This document shows, piece after piece, positions 1 to 7,273 of a DNA stretch of 8,266 nt. The DNA lies in NCBI GenBank assembly GCA_964384675.1, contig CAYLNK010000306.1:1-8266 (forward strand). Reading direction: 5' to 3'. Both the position numbers and the translations under genes were made by a program. The notes under the pieces were generated by a model, which saw only the letters and a program-made list of their open reading frames with translations, was not told the origin of the DNA and did not search any database. Source of the stretch: CAYLNK01 sp964384675 (GTDB lineage Bacteria; Acidobacteriota; Thermoanaerobaculia; UBA5066). The first letter of the stretch is position 1. Each line of letters begins with the position of its first letter.

Positions 1-731
1 CTCGACGAGCCGTCGTAGATCGAGGTCACCGCGGCGCCCCACCAGGCGCGGATCGCGCCCGCCGTGACGAGGGCGGCGAAGGCCGCCTCGGGCGGGACGC
101 GCAGGCCCGCCTCGTGACGCACCTGCCGGCTCGTGTGGGGCAGGTCGGCCCCCGCCACCATCGCCTGAAGGCGCGCCTTGGTCGCGGGCCACTGCGGGGC
201 GAGGATGCTGAAGTAGACGCTGTCGCGCAGGCGCCCGCCCGGCATCTTCATGTGGTGCCGGAGGGTCCCCTCCTCCACCGCGCCGATCCGCGCCAGCGCG
301 AGCCGGGACTTCTCGTTCAGGGCATCGGTCTTGAACTCCACCCGGATCGCCTGGAGCGTCTCGAACGCGTGCGTCAGGAGGAGGAGCTTCGCCTCCCGGT
401 TCAGCGGCGAGCGCTGGACGTCCGGCGCGAGCCAGGTGAAGCCGATCTCGACCCGGCCGTGCGCCGGGTCGGCGTTCCAGTAGCCGGTCGAGCCGACCGG
501 CCGCCCGCTCGCGCGGTCGACCTGCGCGAACGCGAGGCCCGTCCCGGCGGCGGCGGCCTCCTCCGAGTACCGGAGGAGGCCGCGGAAGGCGTCGAGGTGG
601 GTGGGCTGGAACGGCATGTGGCGCCAGATCGAAGGGTCGCTCCCCACCTTCCAGAGCGGCTCGACGTGCCGCGCCGCGAGCGGCTCCAGACGGACGTGCG
701 TCCCTTCGAGGACGACCCCTTCGATCCACAT
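1..731 (-). CDS. GNAT-family N-acetyltransferase (RimJ/RimL type) fused to a START-like AHSA1/SRPBCC domain; C-terminus cut by window edge
   Basis: I translated this frame by hand: 243 codons from ATG at 731 with no stop before the window edge. Residues about 8-190 form a RimJ/RimL-like GNAT acetyltransferase, which transfers acetyl from acetyl-CoA to an amine, probably in the cytoplasm. Family marks are VRLEPL (13-18), VGSTGYW (79-85), VEIGFTWLAP (94-103), NREAKLLLLTHAFE (111-124), a DALNEKSR block (136-143) and RDSVYFSIL near 169-177. The usual glycine of the acetyl-CoA loop is not evident (QRSPLN, 106-111). After a short linker, residues about 203-243 (VRHEAGLRVPPEAAFAAL, then IRAWWGA) read as the start of an AHSA1/SRPBCC ligand-binding domain, a fold that binds hydrophobic ligands or chaperones. 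No other in-frame ATG, GTG or TTG lies between 731 and the preceding gene. The ribosome-binding site is weak. It follows the tricorn gene by 44 bp on the same strand, so co-transcription is likely. The acetyl acceptor is unknown. Confidence 0.88.
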   Translation of the reverse strand, partial: MWIEGVVLEGTHVRLEPLAARHVEPLWKVGSDPSIWRHMPFQPTHLDAFRGLLRYSEEAAAAGTGLAFAQVDRASGRPVGSTGYWNADPAHGRVEIGFTWLAPDVQRSPLNREAKLLLLTHAFETLQAIRVEFKTDALNEKSRLALARIGAVEEGTLRHHMKMPGGRLRDSVYFSILAPQWPATKARLQAMVAGADLPHTSRQVRHEAGLRVPPEAAFAALVTAGAIRAWWGAAVTSIYDGSS

Positions 732-775
732 GCCGGCCAGTCTCTCACCGGACCGGGCTCGTCTCCACGGGAACG

Positions 776-3700
776 TTACGGCTCGAGCCTCCCGAGCTTC
801 TGCCCGTAGTTGGGCGCGGCGGGACGCTTGAACGTCGGCGCCGGCTTCTTCGCCAGCTCGCCCAGCACGATCTCGACCGCCTTCTCGAGCTGCGGGTCGT
901 GCCCCTTGCGGGTGAGCGCCGGGTCCTGCTCCACCACGACGTCGGGGGCGATGCCGCGGTTCTCGACCTCCCATTCCCCCTCGGTGCCGTAGATCGCCCA
1001 GCGCGGCGCGGTGACGCCGCCGCCGTCCACGAGCGGCGGGTAGCCGCTGATGCCGACGAGCCCGCCCCACGTGCGGGTGCCGACGAGAGGTCCGAGCTTC
1101 GCCTTCCGGAAGAGCCACGGCAGGGCGTCTCCGCCGGAGCCGGACATCTCGTTCACGAGCATCACCTTCGGACCGTAGATCGCCTCGGCCGGCTCGACGT
1201 AGTCGCTCCCCTCGCGGCCGGCGACGAGCATCTGCGGCGTGCGGGCCAGCGTCTCGACCACGTAGTCCGCGATGTTGCCGCCGTGGTTGAACCGCTCGTC
1301 CAGGACGACGGCCTCCTTGCCGACGTGCGCGAAGAAGTACCGGTTGAACGCGGCGAAGCCGTCGCCGCCGGTGTCGGGGATGTAGACGTAGCCGACCCGC
1401 CCGTTCGAGAGGCGGTCGACCGTGCGGCGATTCCCCTCGATCCACTCGCGGAGCCTGAGGCCCGTCTCGCTCGGCACCGGCACGACGGTGACGTTTCGCG
1501 AGCCGGTGCCGTCCGCCTTCGGACCCACGGTGAGCACCGTCTGGTGCCCGGCCGTCCCGACCAGGAAGCGGTGGACGTCGGAAGAGGCGTCGACGCTCTG
1601 TCCGTTCACCGCGAGGAGGAAGTCGCCCTCGGCCACGTTCACGCCCGGCTCGGTGAGCGGCGCGTGCAGCTTCGGATTCCAGTTCTCGCCGCGCAGGACC
1701 CGGGCGATCCGGTACCGGCCGTCCACCACGTCGTAGTCGGCGCCGAGGAGGCCGACGGCGACCTTCTCCTCCTTCGGCTCGGTGCCGCCGCCCACGAACG
1801 TGTGGCCGATCACGAGGTGGCCGGTCATCTCGCGGAAGAGGTCGTTCAGGTCCTCGCGGCTCGAGATCCCGGGAAGGAAGGCGGCGTAGAGCGCCTCGGC
1901 GGCCTTCAGGTCGAGGCCGTGGAAGCCGGGGTCGTACAGGAAGTCCCGCTCGATCCGCCACACCTCGCGGTACATCTGGCGCCACTCGGCCCGCGGGTCG
2001 ACGTGCACCGCCAGCGCGTCCAGCTTGAGCGCTCCCTCGCCGGCCTTCGGCGCCTTGTCGGCGTCGGCGACGGTCCACTTCTTCTCCTGCTTGAGGAGCA
2101 TCTTGGCGCCGTCGGCGGAGAGCTGGAACCGCTCCACGCCCTCGGCCAGCTTCTCGGTCTTGCGGGTCTTGAGCTCGAAGCGCGAGAGCGTCAGCGGGGG
2201 CGGCCCGTCGCTCGAGAGATCGGTCTGGACGACCGGCGCCGAGAGCAGGTAGAGGCACCCTTCCTTCCCCGCGGCGAGCGCGACGTAGTTGGCGGGCTCG
2301 ATCGGGAGGGCCACGATCCGCTGGTCGAGGCCGGCGAGGTCGATGCGCACGGGCTCCACCTTCGGCTTGTCGGCCTCGTCGGCGTCGGCCTTGCCCTTGT
2401 CGCTCTTGTCGCCCTTCTCGCCCTTTTCCTTCGCCTTGCCCTTCTCCTTCACCGGCTCGGGGGCCTTGGCGGCCTCCTCCTCGTCGCTCTCGGGCGCGAC
2501 CGGCGACGGCAGGTCCTTCCGGAGGACGATGGCGTAGACGCTCCGGGTGACCGGCCGCGACAGGCTCGTCATGTCGAGCCATCCCTGGGCGAGGGCGGTG
2601 TCGGTGGAGGCCGCGAAGTAGAGGGTCTTGCCTCCCGCGTCGAAGCGCGCGCCGATGGCGTCGCTCAGCCCGTCGGTCACCTGGTGGGAGCGCTTCTCCT
2701 CGAGCGAGTAGACGAACGCGGCGTGCAGGTAGCTCCGGAGCTGCTTCGTGTAGGCGAGCCAGCGGCTGTCCGGGGACCAGGACGGGTCCAGGCTCGAGAG
2801 CGGCGTGTCGAAGAGGTCGGTGTCGATCTTCACCGGCGCGGGACGGTCGAGGTCGACCAGCCAGAGGTTGAGCCGCTTGTCGGTGAACGCGATCTTCTTG
2901 CTGTCGGGCGACCAGACCGGACCGTAGAAGAACGACGGCGGCGTGCCGAGGTCGATCTTCCGGACGGCGCCGAGGCCGTCCGGGGCGCGGAGGTGGAGCG
3001 CGTACTCGCCCGACTCGTCGGAGAACGACGCCACCCACTTGCCGTCCGGCGAGAACGCCGGGTCGCGGTCGGCCACGCCGGGGCTCCGGGTCAGGTTCCG
3101 GGCGTCGCCCTTCTCCGCCGGCACGGAGAGGAGCTCGCCGTGCGCCTCCAGGACGACCCGCTTGCCGGTGGGGGAGATCGCTTCGTGGAGGACCTCCGAC
3201 GGCTCGATCTTCGCCAGGCGCGGACGCACCTCCGGCTGGTCGGCGGCGATCGTGACCGGGACGCGGCGAACGGCTCCCGTCGAGAGGTCGAGGAGCTGCA
3301 GGGAGCCGAAGGCGTCGAGGACGATGCCGCCCGGTCCGGCCTGGGCCGACTTGAGGTCGAAGCCGTCGGCGCTCCGGGCGACCTCCCTCACGGTCCGGCT
3401 CTTCGTGTCGTAGGCGAAGAGGGCGAAGGGACCGGCGCGGTCGGAGAGGAAGTAGACCGTCTCGCCCACCCAGATCGGGTTCCGGTCGTTCGAGCCGTCC
3501 CTCGGTACCTTGACCACGCTGGAGTCGGCGAGGTCGGCGATCCAGATCGGCGTCGTCTGGCCGCCGCGGTACTTCTTCCACTCCGGCTGCCACTGCGGGA
3601 TCGGCACGTACGCCAGGTGCGATCCGTCGGGCGAGTACGCGGCCTGGTCGCCCGACGGGAGCGGCAGGCGCACGGGGGAGCCGCCCGCGACGGGCACGGT

Positions 3701-4111
3701 GTAGAGGTGCGACAGGTCGCGCGGCGACGCCCGCTTGGAGCGGAAGAGGACGCTCGCGCCGTCCGGCGTGAAGCCGAGGGCGACGTCGGCGTCGGGATGG
3801 AACGTGAGCCGGCGCGGCTCACCGCCCGAAGCCGGCACGACGTAGACGTCGGCGTTGCCGTCGTAGACGCCCGTGTAGGCGATCGTCGCGCCGTCGGGAG
3901 AGAAGACCGGGTGCCCGGCGCGCGTCGCACCGGAGACGACCCGCCGCGCCGCGCCCCCCTCGCGTGGGACCACCCAGATCTGCCCGCCGTGCGCGAACGC
4001 GATCTCGTTGCGGGAGAGGGAGGGCTGCTGCAAGAGGAGGGGCGGGTTCCCGGCGGCCAGGCAGGGCCCGGCGGCGAGAAGGCCCAGGAGGGCGATCGCG
4101 GTCGACTTCAT
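776..4111 (-). CDS. Tricorn-protease homologue (S41-type serine peptidase with beta-propeller and PDZ domains), probably secreted
   Basis: The 1111-residue product resembles archaeal tricorn (about 1070 residues), which cuts oligopeptides into short peptides. Order: a Sec signal peptide (1 to about 19-20, no lipobox); TolB/PD40-type beta-propeller repeats with SPDG or SPDS motifs near 70, 158, 353, 401 and 445; a Lys/Glu/Asp-rich linker (about 534-591); a C1 helical region (about 705-776); a PDZ domain (about 786-879); and the C-terminal S41-type protease domain. By comparison with tricorn's known tetrad Ser745, His746, Ser965, Glu1023, the likely residues are His770 (IGHTFVGGG), nucleophile Ser992 (NEMSGSGGD) and Glu1050 (VENRGIAPD). 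His-Ser spacing is 222 versus 219 and Ser-Glu spacing is 58 in both. The Ser745 position is Gly769 here. The ATG at 4111 has an AAAGGAG site and directly precedes the signal peptide. Activity in the periplasm or outside the cell is inferred from the signal peptide; archaeal tricorn is cytosolic. The gene is divergent from the amidohydrolase genes. Confidence 0.95.
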   Translation of the reverse strand: MKSTAIALLGLLAAGPCLAAGNPPLLLQQPSLSRNEIAFAHGGQIWVVPREGGAARRVVSGATRAGHPVFSPDGATIAYTGVYDGNADVYVVPASGGEPRRLTFHPDADVALGFTPDGASVLFRSKRASPRDLSHLYTVPVAGGSPVRLPLPSGDQAAYSPDGSHLAYVPIPQWQPEWKKYRGGQTTPIWIADLADSSVVKVPRDGSNDRNPIWVGETVYFLSDRAGPFALFAYDTKSRTVREVARSADGFDLKSAQAGPGGIVLDAFGSLQLLDLSTGAVRRVPVTIAADQPEVRPRLAKIEPSEVLHEAISPTGKRVVLEAHGELLSVPAEKGDARNLTRSPGVADRDPAFSPDGKWVASFSDESGEYALHLRAPDGLGAVRKIDLGTPPSFFYGPVWSPDSKKIAFTDKRLNLWLVDLDRPAPVKIDTDLFDTPLSSLDPSWSPDSRWLAYTKQLRSYLHAAFVYSLEEKRSHQVTDGLSDAIGARFDAGGKTLYFAASTDTALAQGWLDMTSLSRPVTRSVYAIVLRKDLPSPVAPESDEEEAAKAPEPVKEKGKAKEKGEKGDKSDKGKADADEADKPKVEPVRIDLAGLDQRIVALPIEPANYVALAAGKEGCLYLLSAPVVQTDLSSDGPPPLTLSRFELKTRKTEKLAEGVERFQLSADGAKMLLKQEKKWTVADADKAPKAGEGALKLDALAVHVDPRAEWRQMYREVWRIERDFLYDPGFHGLDLKAAEALYAAFLPGISSREDLNDLFREMTGHLVIGHTFVGGGTEPKEEKVAVGLLGADYDVVDGRYRIARVLRGENWNPKLHAPLTEPGVNVAEGDFLLAVNGQSVDASSDVHRFLVGTAGHQTVLTVGPKADGTGSRNVTVVPVPSETGLRLREWIEGNRRTVDRLSNGRVGYVYIPDTGGDGFAAFNRYFFAHVGKEAVVLDERFNHGGNIADYVVETLARTPQMLVAGREGSDYVEPAEAIYGPKVMLVNEMSGSGGDALPWLFRKAKLGPLVGTRTWGGLVGISGYPPLVDGGGVTAPRWAIYGTEGEWEVENRGIAPDVVVEQDPALTRKGHDPQLEKAVEIVLGELAKKPAPTFKRPAAPNYGQKLGRLEP
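2389..2450 (-). repeat. Low-complexity Lys/Glu/Gly/Asp coding repeat in the tricorn linker
   Basis: This stretch encodes about residues 555-574, a run of EKG, GDK and SDK-like units between the two beta-propeller regions. At DNA level it is a degenerate repeat of CTTxTC/CTTGTC-like units. Charged linkers at this place are common in bacterial tricorn homologues as I remember them, so it is probably a flexible spacer rather than a domain. Its length could vary between strains by slippage. Confidence 0.6.
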
Positions 4112-4115
4112 GACG

Positions 4116-4122
4116 CTCCTTT
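4116..4122 (-). promoter_or_regulatory. Shine-Dalgarno site of the tricorn gene
   Basis: On the minus strand the sequence is AAAGGAG followed by a 4-base spacer CGTC and ATG. It supports the start at 4111. The site partly overlaps the 3' arm of a possible hairpin (CCTTACG pairing with CGTAAAGG around one bulged A). Confidence 0.8.
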
Positions 4123-4143
4123 ACGAGACCCCGTAGCGTAAGG
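4118..4143 (-). promoter_or_regulatory. Possible leader hairpin or operator overlapping the tricorn ribosome-binding site
   Basis: In the leftward transcript CCTTACG (4143-4137) can pair with CGTAAAGG (4125-4118), leaving one bulged A and an 11-base loop. The perfect part is a 5-bp inverted repeat TTACG/CGTAA. The 3' arm covers most of the AAAGGAG site, so folding could hide it. The stem is short, so chance is a serious alternative; as DNA it could instead be a repressor half-site pair. Confidence 0.25.
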
Positions 4144-4162
4144 TTCCTGCCCCCCGATCCCC

Positions 4163-4168
4163 TATCCT
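4163..4168 (+). promoter_or_regulatory. Weak candidate -10 box for the rightward amidohydrolase genes
   Basis: TATCCT matches 4 of 6 positions of the housekeeping sigma -10 consensus and is one of the few A/T-containing hexamers in this GC-rich gap. It would place the transcript start near 4175, leaving a leader of about 35 bases. No clear -35 hexamer is seen 16-18 bp upstream, which lowers the call. Confidence 0.2.
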
Positions 4169-4181
4169 TCCCCATTCGCGT

Positions 4182-4197
4182 TCCGCCGGTCCGCCGG
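4182..4197 (+). repeat. Tandem 8-bp direct repeat TCCGCCGG x2
   Basis: Two perfect adjacent copies of TCCGCCGG sit in the leader just upstream of the GGAGG site of the amidohydrolase gene. The head-to-tail arrangement could be a regulator binding site, but short GC-only repeats arise easily in this composition. Confidence 0.4.
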
Positions 4198-4201
4198 CCC
4201 C

Positions 4202-4206
4202 GGAGG
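4202..4206 (+). promoter_or_regulatory. Shine-Dalgarno site of the double amidohydrolase gene
   Basis: GGAGG followed by the 4-base spacer CTCG precedes the ATG at 4211. It supports this start, which also gives a well-formed signal peptide. Confidence 0.75.
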
Positions 4207-4210
4207 CTCG

Positions 4211-7200
4211 ATGAGATGCCGCCCCCTTTCGACCGCCCTCCTGGCGGTCTGCTCCTCGCTCACGTTGAGCGCCGCCGAGGCGCCCCGCGTGTACGCCCTC
4301 ACCAACGCGCGGATCGTCACCGCCCCGGGGAAGGTGATCGAGAAGGGAACCGTGGTCCTGCGCGGGGGGCTGATCGAAGGGGTCGGGCCGCAGGTCGCGG
4401 TCCCCGCGGACGCGGAGGTGCGTGACCTCGCGGGGCGCACCGTCTACGCGGGGCTGATCGACCCGTACGTCACGCTCTCGCGCCTGGCGGGAAAGAAGGA
4501 GACGCCCGCGGACGACGAGGACGGTCCCGACGGCGCGCTCCGCCGCCGGACGGCCGCCGGCCCGGCGCCCCCGGTCGCGGTCTCCGGCGACGCGCACCCG
4601 CTCGGCAACCGGGTCTGCCCGGAACGTCGCGCGCTCGCCGACCTCACCGTGAACGCCGAGGTGAAGGAGACGCTGCGGGGCCTCGGCTTCACCGTGCTCG
4701 CCGCGGTGCCGGACCACGGTGTCTTCCGCGGGCGGAGCGGCGTGGTGTCGCTGGCCGACGGGCCCGTGACGAGGAACGTGGTGCTGTCTCGATGGGCGCA
4801 GCACGTCGCGCCGGACCTGGAGGCGAAGGAGGGCGAGGAACGGTACCCGGCCTCCCTGATGGGCTGGGCCGCGGTGACGCGACAGGCCTTCCTCGACGCG
4901 CGCTGGCTGCGCGACGCGGAGGCGCTCTACGCGTCGAGCCCCGCGGGGCGGCCGCGTCCCGAGCGGGTCGAGGCGTGGGCGGCGCTCGCCGAGGCCGTGG
5001 GCGGCAAGGAGACCGTGGTCTTCGAGGCGCCGGGTGTGCTGCAGCTCCTCCGCTCCGCCGCCATCGCGAAGGAGATGGGGGTCAGGCCCGTCTACGTCGG
5101 GGCGGGGGATGCGTACCGGCTCCTCGACGAGGTGAAGGCGCTGCGCCCCGACCTGATCCTCACGCTCGCCTTCCCGTCGGCGCCCGCCGTGGACGACGAG
5201 GACGAGTGGCTCGACGTCCCGCTCGAGAGGCTCCGCCAGTGGGACCGGGCGGCGTCGAACCCGCGCTGGCTGAAGGACGCCGGCCTCGCGTTCGCGCTCA
5301 CCACGCACGGACTTCCCGAGCTCTCCGACCTCGCCGATCGCGTGAAGAAGGCGCGGGCGCGCGGCCTCTCGGCCGACGACGTCCTCGCCGGCTTCACGAC
5401 CGTCCCGGCCCGGCTGCTCGGCCTCGCCGACCGGCTGGGCGAGATCGCCCCGGGGCGCGTCGCGAACCTGGTGGTGACGCAGGGAAGCCTCTTCGCGGAG
5501 AAGGGACGCGTCGTCGAGACGTGGGTCGACGGCGTGCGGTACGAAGCGAAGCCGAGGAAGGGTTCCCTCGCTGGGAAGTACCGGATCGAGGGCGGGCTCC
5601 TCGAGATCAAGGCCGACCCGAAGACCGGCCTCTTCACCGTGAGCGCGACGCCGGCCGACGGCAAGGCCGTGCCGGCCACCTCGGTCTCCCGTCACGGCAC
5701 GGAGCTCCGCTTCGAGATCGAGGGCGCGGCGGTCGGCCTGGGCGCCGGGAGCGTGCCGGCTTCCGCCTTCGTCGAGGGGGACTCGGTGCGGCTCGAGGTC
5801 CAGCGGGGAGCGGATCGGGCCGTACGTCGCGGCGAGCGCGAGGAGCGAAAGGAGAAGGAGGGAGAGCCGGAGAAGGACCTGCCCGACTCCGACGTCCGCC
5901 CGGCCCCGCCCCGCTTCGCCGCACCGCTCGCGAGCCCGAAGGCTGTCGTGGTGCGGAACGCGACGGTCTGGACCTCGGGACCGCAGGGTGTCCTCGCCGG
6001 CGCGGACGTCCTCCTCGTCGACGGGAAGGTCGCCGCGGTCGGGAAGGGCGTCGCCGCCCCGGCCGGCGCGGTCGAGATCGACGGGACGGGCAAGCACGTC
6101 ACACCGGGCCTCGTCGACTGCCACAGCCACACCGCGCTCGACGGCAACGTGAACGAGGGGACGCACAACGTCTCGGCCGAGGTGCGCGCCGCCGACATCC
6201 TCGACCCGTTCGACGTCGCCATCTACCGCGAGCTCGCGGGCGGGCTCACCACGGCGCACGCGCTCCACGGCTCGGCCAACGCCATCGGCGGCCAGGACGA
6301 GGTGTGGAAGCTCCGCTTCGGCGCGGGCCCGGACGGGCTCCGCCTCGCCGGCGCGACGCCCGGGATCAAGCTCGCGCTCGGCGAGAACCCGAAGGGCTCG
6401 AACCGGTCGGGGCCGGGGACCCGCTACCCGCAGACGCGGATGGGCGTCTCGGCGCTCATCCGCGAGAGGTTCCTCGCGGCCCGCGACTACCGGCGCCGGC
6501 AGAAAGAGTTCGAGACGACCAAGCGCGGGCTCCCGGTGAGGCCCGACCTCCAGCTGGAGGCGATCGCCGAGATCCTGGAGGGGAAGAGGCTCATCCACTC
6601 CCACGGCTACGTGAAGCAGGAGCTCCTCGACCTGATCCGCACGTGCGAGGAATTCGGCGTGAAGATCGGCACGCTCCAGCACGTCCTCGAGGGATACAAG
6701 ATCGCCGACGAGATCGCCGCGCACGGCGCTGGCGCGTCCTCCTTCGCCGACTGGTGGGCGTACAAGTTCGAGGTGTACGACGCGATCCCGCAGAGCCCCG
6801 AGCTGATGAGGCAGCGCGGCGTGCTGGTCTCGATCAACTCCGACTCCGACGACCTGGCGCGGCGGCTCAACGCCGAGGCCGCCAAATCGGTGAAGTGGGC
6901 GGGGACGCCGAAGGAAGAGGCGCTGAAGATGGTGACCTGGAACGCGGCGAAGCAGCTGCGCCTCGAGAAGCGGATCGGCTCCCTGGAGCCGGGGAAGGAC
7001 GGCGACCTGGCCGTCTGGTCGGGAGAGCCGCTTTCCCCGGCGGCCGTCTGCCTCGAGACGTGGGTGGACGGGAGGAAGCGGTTCGACCGGGCGGCGGACC
7101 TCGCGGGACGGGGAACGCTCGCCGCCGAGAAGGCGGCCCTCGTGGCGGCCGCGCGAGCGGCCGGGGCGAGGGGGGAAGCCCGCGGGCCGGGGGGCGAGCG

Positions 7201-7273
7201 AGCCAGGCCTCCGGCCGCGCACCGCTGCGAGGAATCGGACGAGACCGGGGCGGACGCGGAGGTGACGCGATGA
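4211..7273 (+). CDS. Exported tandem amidohydrolase: metal-free N-terminal module fused to an imidazolonepropionase-like C-terminal module
   Basis: The 1020-residue product has a Sec signal peptide (Arg2 and Arg4, hydrophobic core to about 19, cleavage probably after Ala22; Cys14 is not in a good lipobox). Two amidohydrolase-superfamily modules follow. The first (about 26-450) has the typical composite-domain strands (LTNARIV near the start, APGRVANLVV and TWVDGVRYE at the end). Where the family has DxHxH it reads D84-P85-Y86-V87-T88, and the late Asp region is TTHG (364-367), so metal binding is unlikely. A beta-rich segment and charged linker (about 455-565) lead to the second module (about 578-958). 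This keeps His638 and His640 (VDCHSHT), His796 or His798 (IHSHGY), His824 (LQHVLEG) and Asp878 (INSDSDD), plausible ligands for one or two metal ions. It should hydrolyse an amide or cyclic amide; the substrate is unknown and a peptide-derived one is inferred. Residues 959-1020 form a charged, Ala/Arg/Glu-rich tail. Its stop overlaps the next gene's start. Confidence 0.93.
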   Translation: MRCRPLSTALLAVCSSLTLSAAEAPRVYALTNARIVTAPGKVIEKGTVVLRGGLIEGVGPQVAVPADAEVRDLAGRTVYAGLIDPYVTLSRLAGKKETPADDEDGPDGALRRRTAAGPAPPVAVSGDAHPLGNRVCPERRALADLTVNAEVKETLRGLGFTVLAAVPDHGVFRGRSGVVSLADGPVTRNVVLSRWAQHVAPDLEAKEGEERYPASLMGWAAVTRQAFLDARWLRDAEALYASSPAGRPRPERVEAWAALAEAVGGKETVVFEAPGVLQLLRSAAIAKEMGVRPVYVGAGDAYRLLDEVKALRPDLILTLAFPSAPAVDDEDEWLDVPLERLRQWDRAASNPRWLKDAGLAFALTTHGLPELSDLADRVKKARARGLSADDVLAGFTTVPARLLGLADRLGEIAPGRVANLVVTQGSLFAEKGRVVETWVDGVRYEAKPRKGSLAGKYRIEGGLLEIKADPKTGLFTVSATPADGKAVPATSVSRHGTELRFEIEGAAVGLGAGSVPASAFVEGDSVRLEVQRGADRAVRRGEREERKEKEGEPEKDLPDSDVRPAPPRFAAPLASPKAVVVRNATVWTSGPQGVLAGADVLLVDGKVAAVGKGVAAPAGAVEIDGTGKHVTPGLVDCHSHTALDGNVNEGTHNVSAEVRAADILDPFDVAIYRELAGGLTTAHALHGSANAIGGQDEVWKLRFGAGPDGLRLAGATPGIKLALGENPKGSNRSGPGTRYPQTRMGVSALIRERFLAARDYRRRQKEFETTKRGLPVRPDLQLEAIAEILEGKRLIHSHGYVKQELLDLIRTCEEFGVKIGTLQHVLEGYKIADEIAAHGAGASSFADWWAYKFEVYDAIPQSPELMRQRGVLVSINSDSDDLARRLNAEAAKSVKWAGTPKEEALKMVTWNAAKQLRLEKRIGSLEPGKDGDLAVWSGEPLSPAAVCLETWVDGRKRFDRAADLAGRGTLAAEKAALVAAARAAGARGEARGPGGERARPPAAHRCEESDETGADAEVTR
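7258..7265 (+). promoter_or_regulatory. Strong Shine-Dalgarno site inside the 3' end of the upstream gene
   Basis: GGAGGTGA, a near-perfect complement of the 16S rRNA tail, lies 4 bases before the ATG at 7270 and within the last codons of the preceding gene. It fixes the start of the downstream gene although that start overlaps the upstream stop codon. Confidence 0.85.

Larger units (their letters stand above)
4112..4210. promoter_or_regulatory. Divergent intergenic region between the tricorn and amidohydrolase genes
   Basis: These 99 bp must hold the 5' ends of both divergent units unless promoters lie inside the genes. Rightward, TATCCT at 4163-4168 is a 4/6 match to a -10 box, but no good -35 element sits at the right distance. 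Leftward I see no convincing promoter pair. An imperfect inverted repeat (4118-4125 with 4137-4143) and a tandem 8-bp repeat TCCGCCGG (4182-4189, 4190-4197) are present. Either could be an operator or chance in GC-rich DNA. Confidence 0.5.

Noticed and set aside
401..748. A GTG-started 115-codon minus-strand frame at the acetyltransferase start
   Set aside because: It is out of frame with the GNAT sequence and encodes Arg/Ser-rich low-complexity sequence; the GNAT frame starts at 731.
732..775. Possible intrinsic terminator between the tricorn and acetyltransferase genes
   Set aside because: There is some GC self-complementarity but no run of T after it in the leftward direction, so read-through is more likely.
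114..809. A 231-codon plus-strand frame over the acetyltransferase
   Set aside because: The minus-strand frame in the same place gives a clear GNAT protein, while the plus-strand product is Arg/Pro-rich and unlike any family I know.
4055..4111. Lipoprotein signal (Cys17) in the tricorn homologue
   Set aside because: Pro16 just before Cys17 does not fit a lipobox; cleavage after Ala19 or Ala20 is more plausible.
899..4141. A 1080-codon open frame on the plus strand opposite the tricorn gene
   Set aside because: It is in exact codon register with the minus-strand gene. Stops there would need sense codons TTA, CTA or TCA, which are rare at this GC content, so long antisense frames are expected. 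The product is Arg/Val/Glu-rich with no family features.
4211..4280. Lipoprotein signal (Cys14) in the double amidohydrolase
   Set aside because: The residues before Cys14 are Leu-Ala-Val; the lipobox needs a small residue just before Cys. An ordinary Sec signal cut near Ala22 fits better.
4121..7222. A 1033-codon open frame on the minus strand opposite the double amidohydrolase gene
   Set aside because: Same cause: in register with a GC-rich sense gene, low-complexity product, no recognisable domain.
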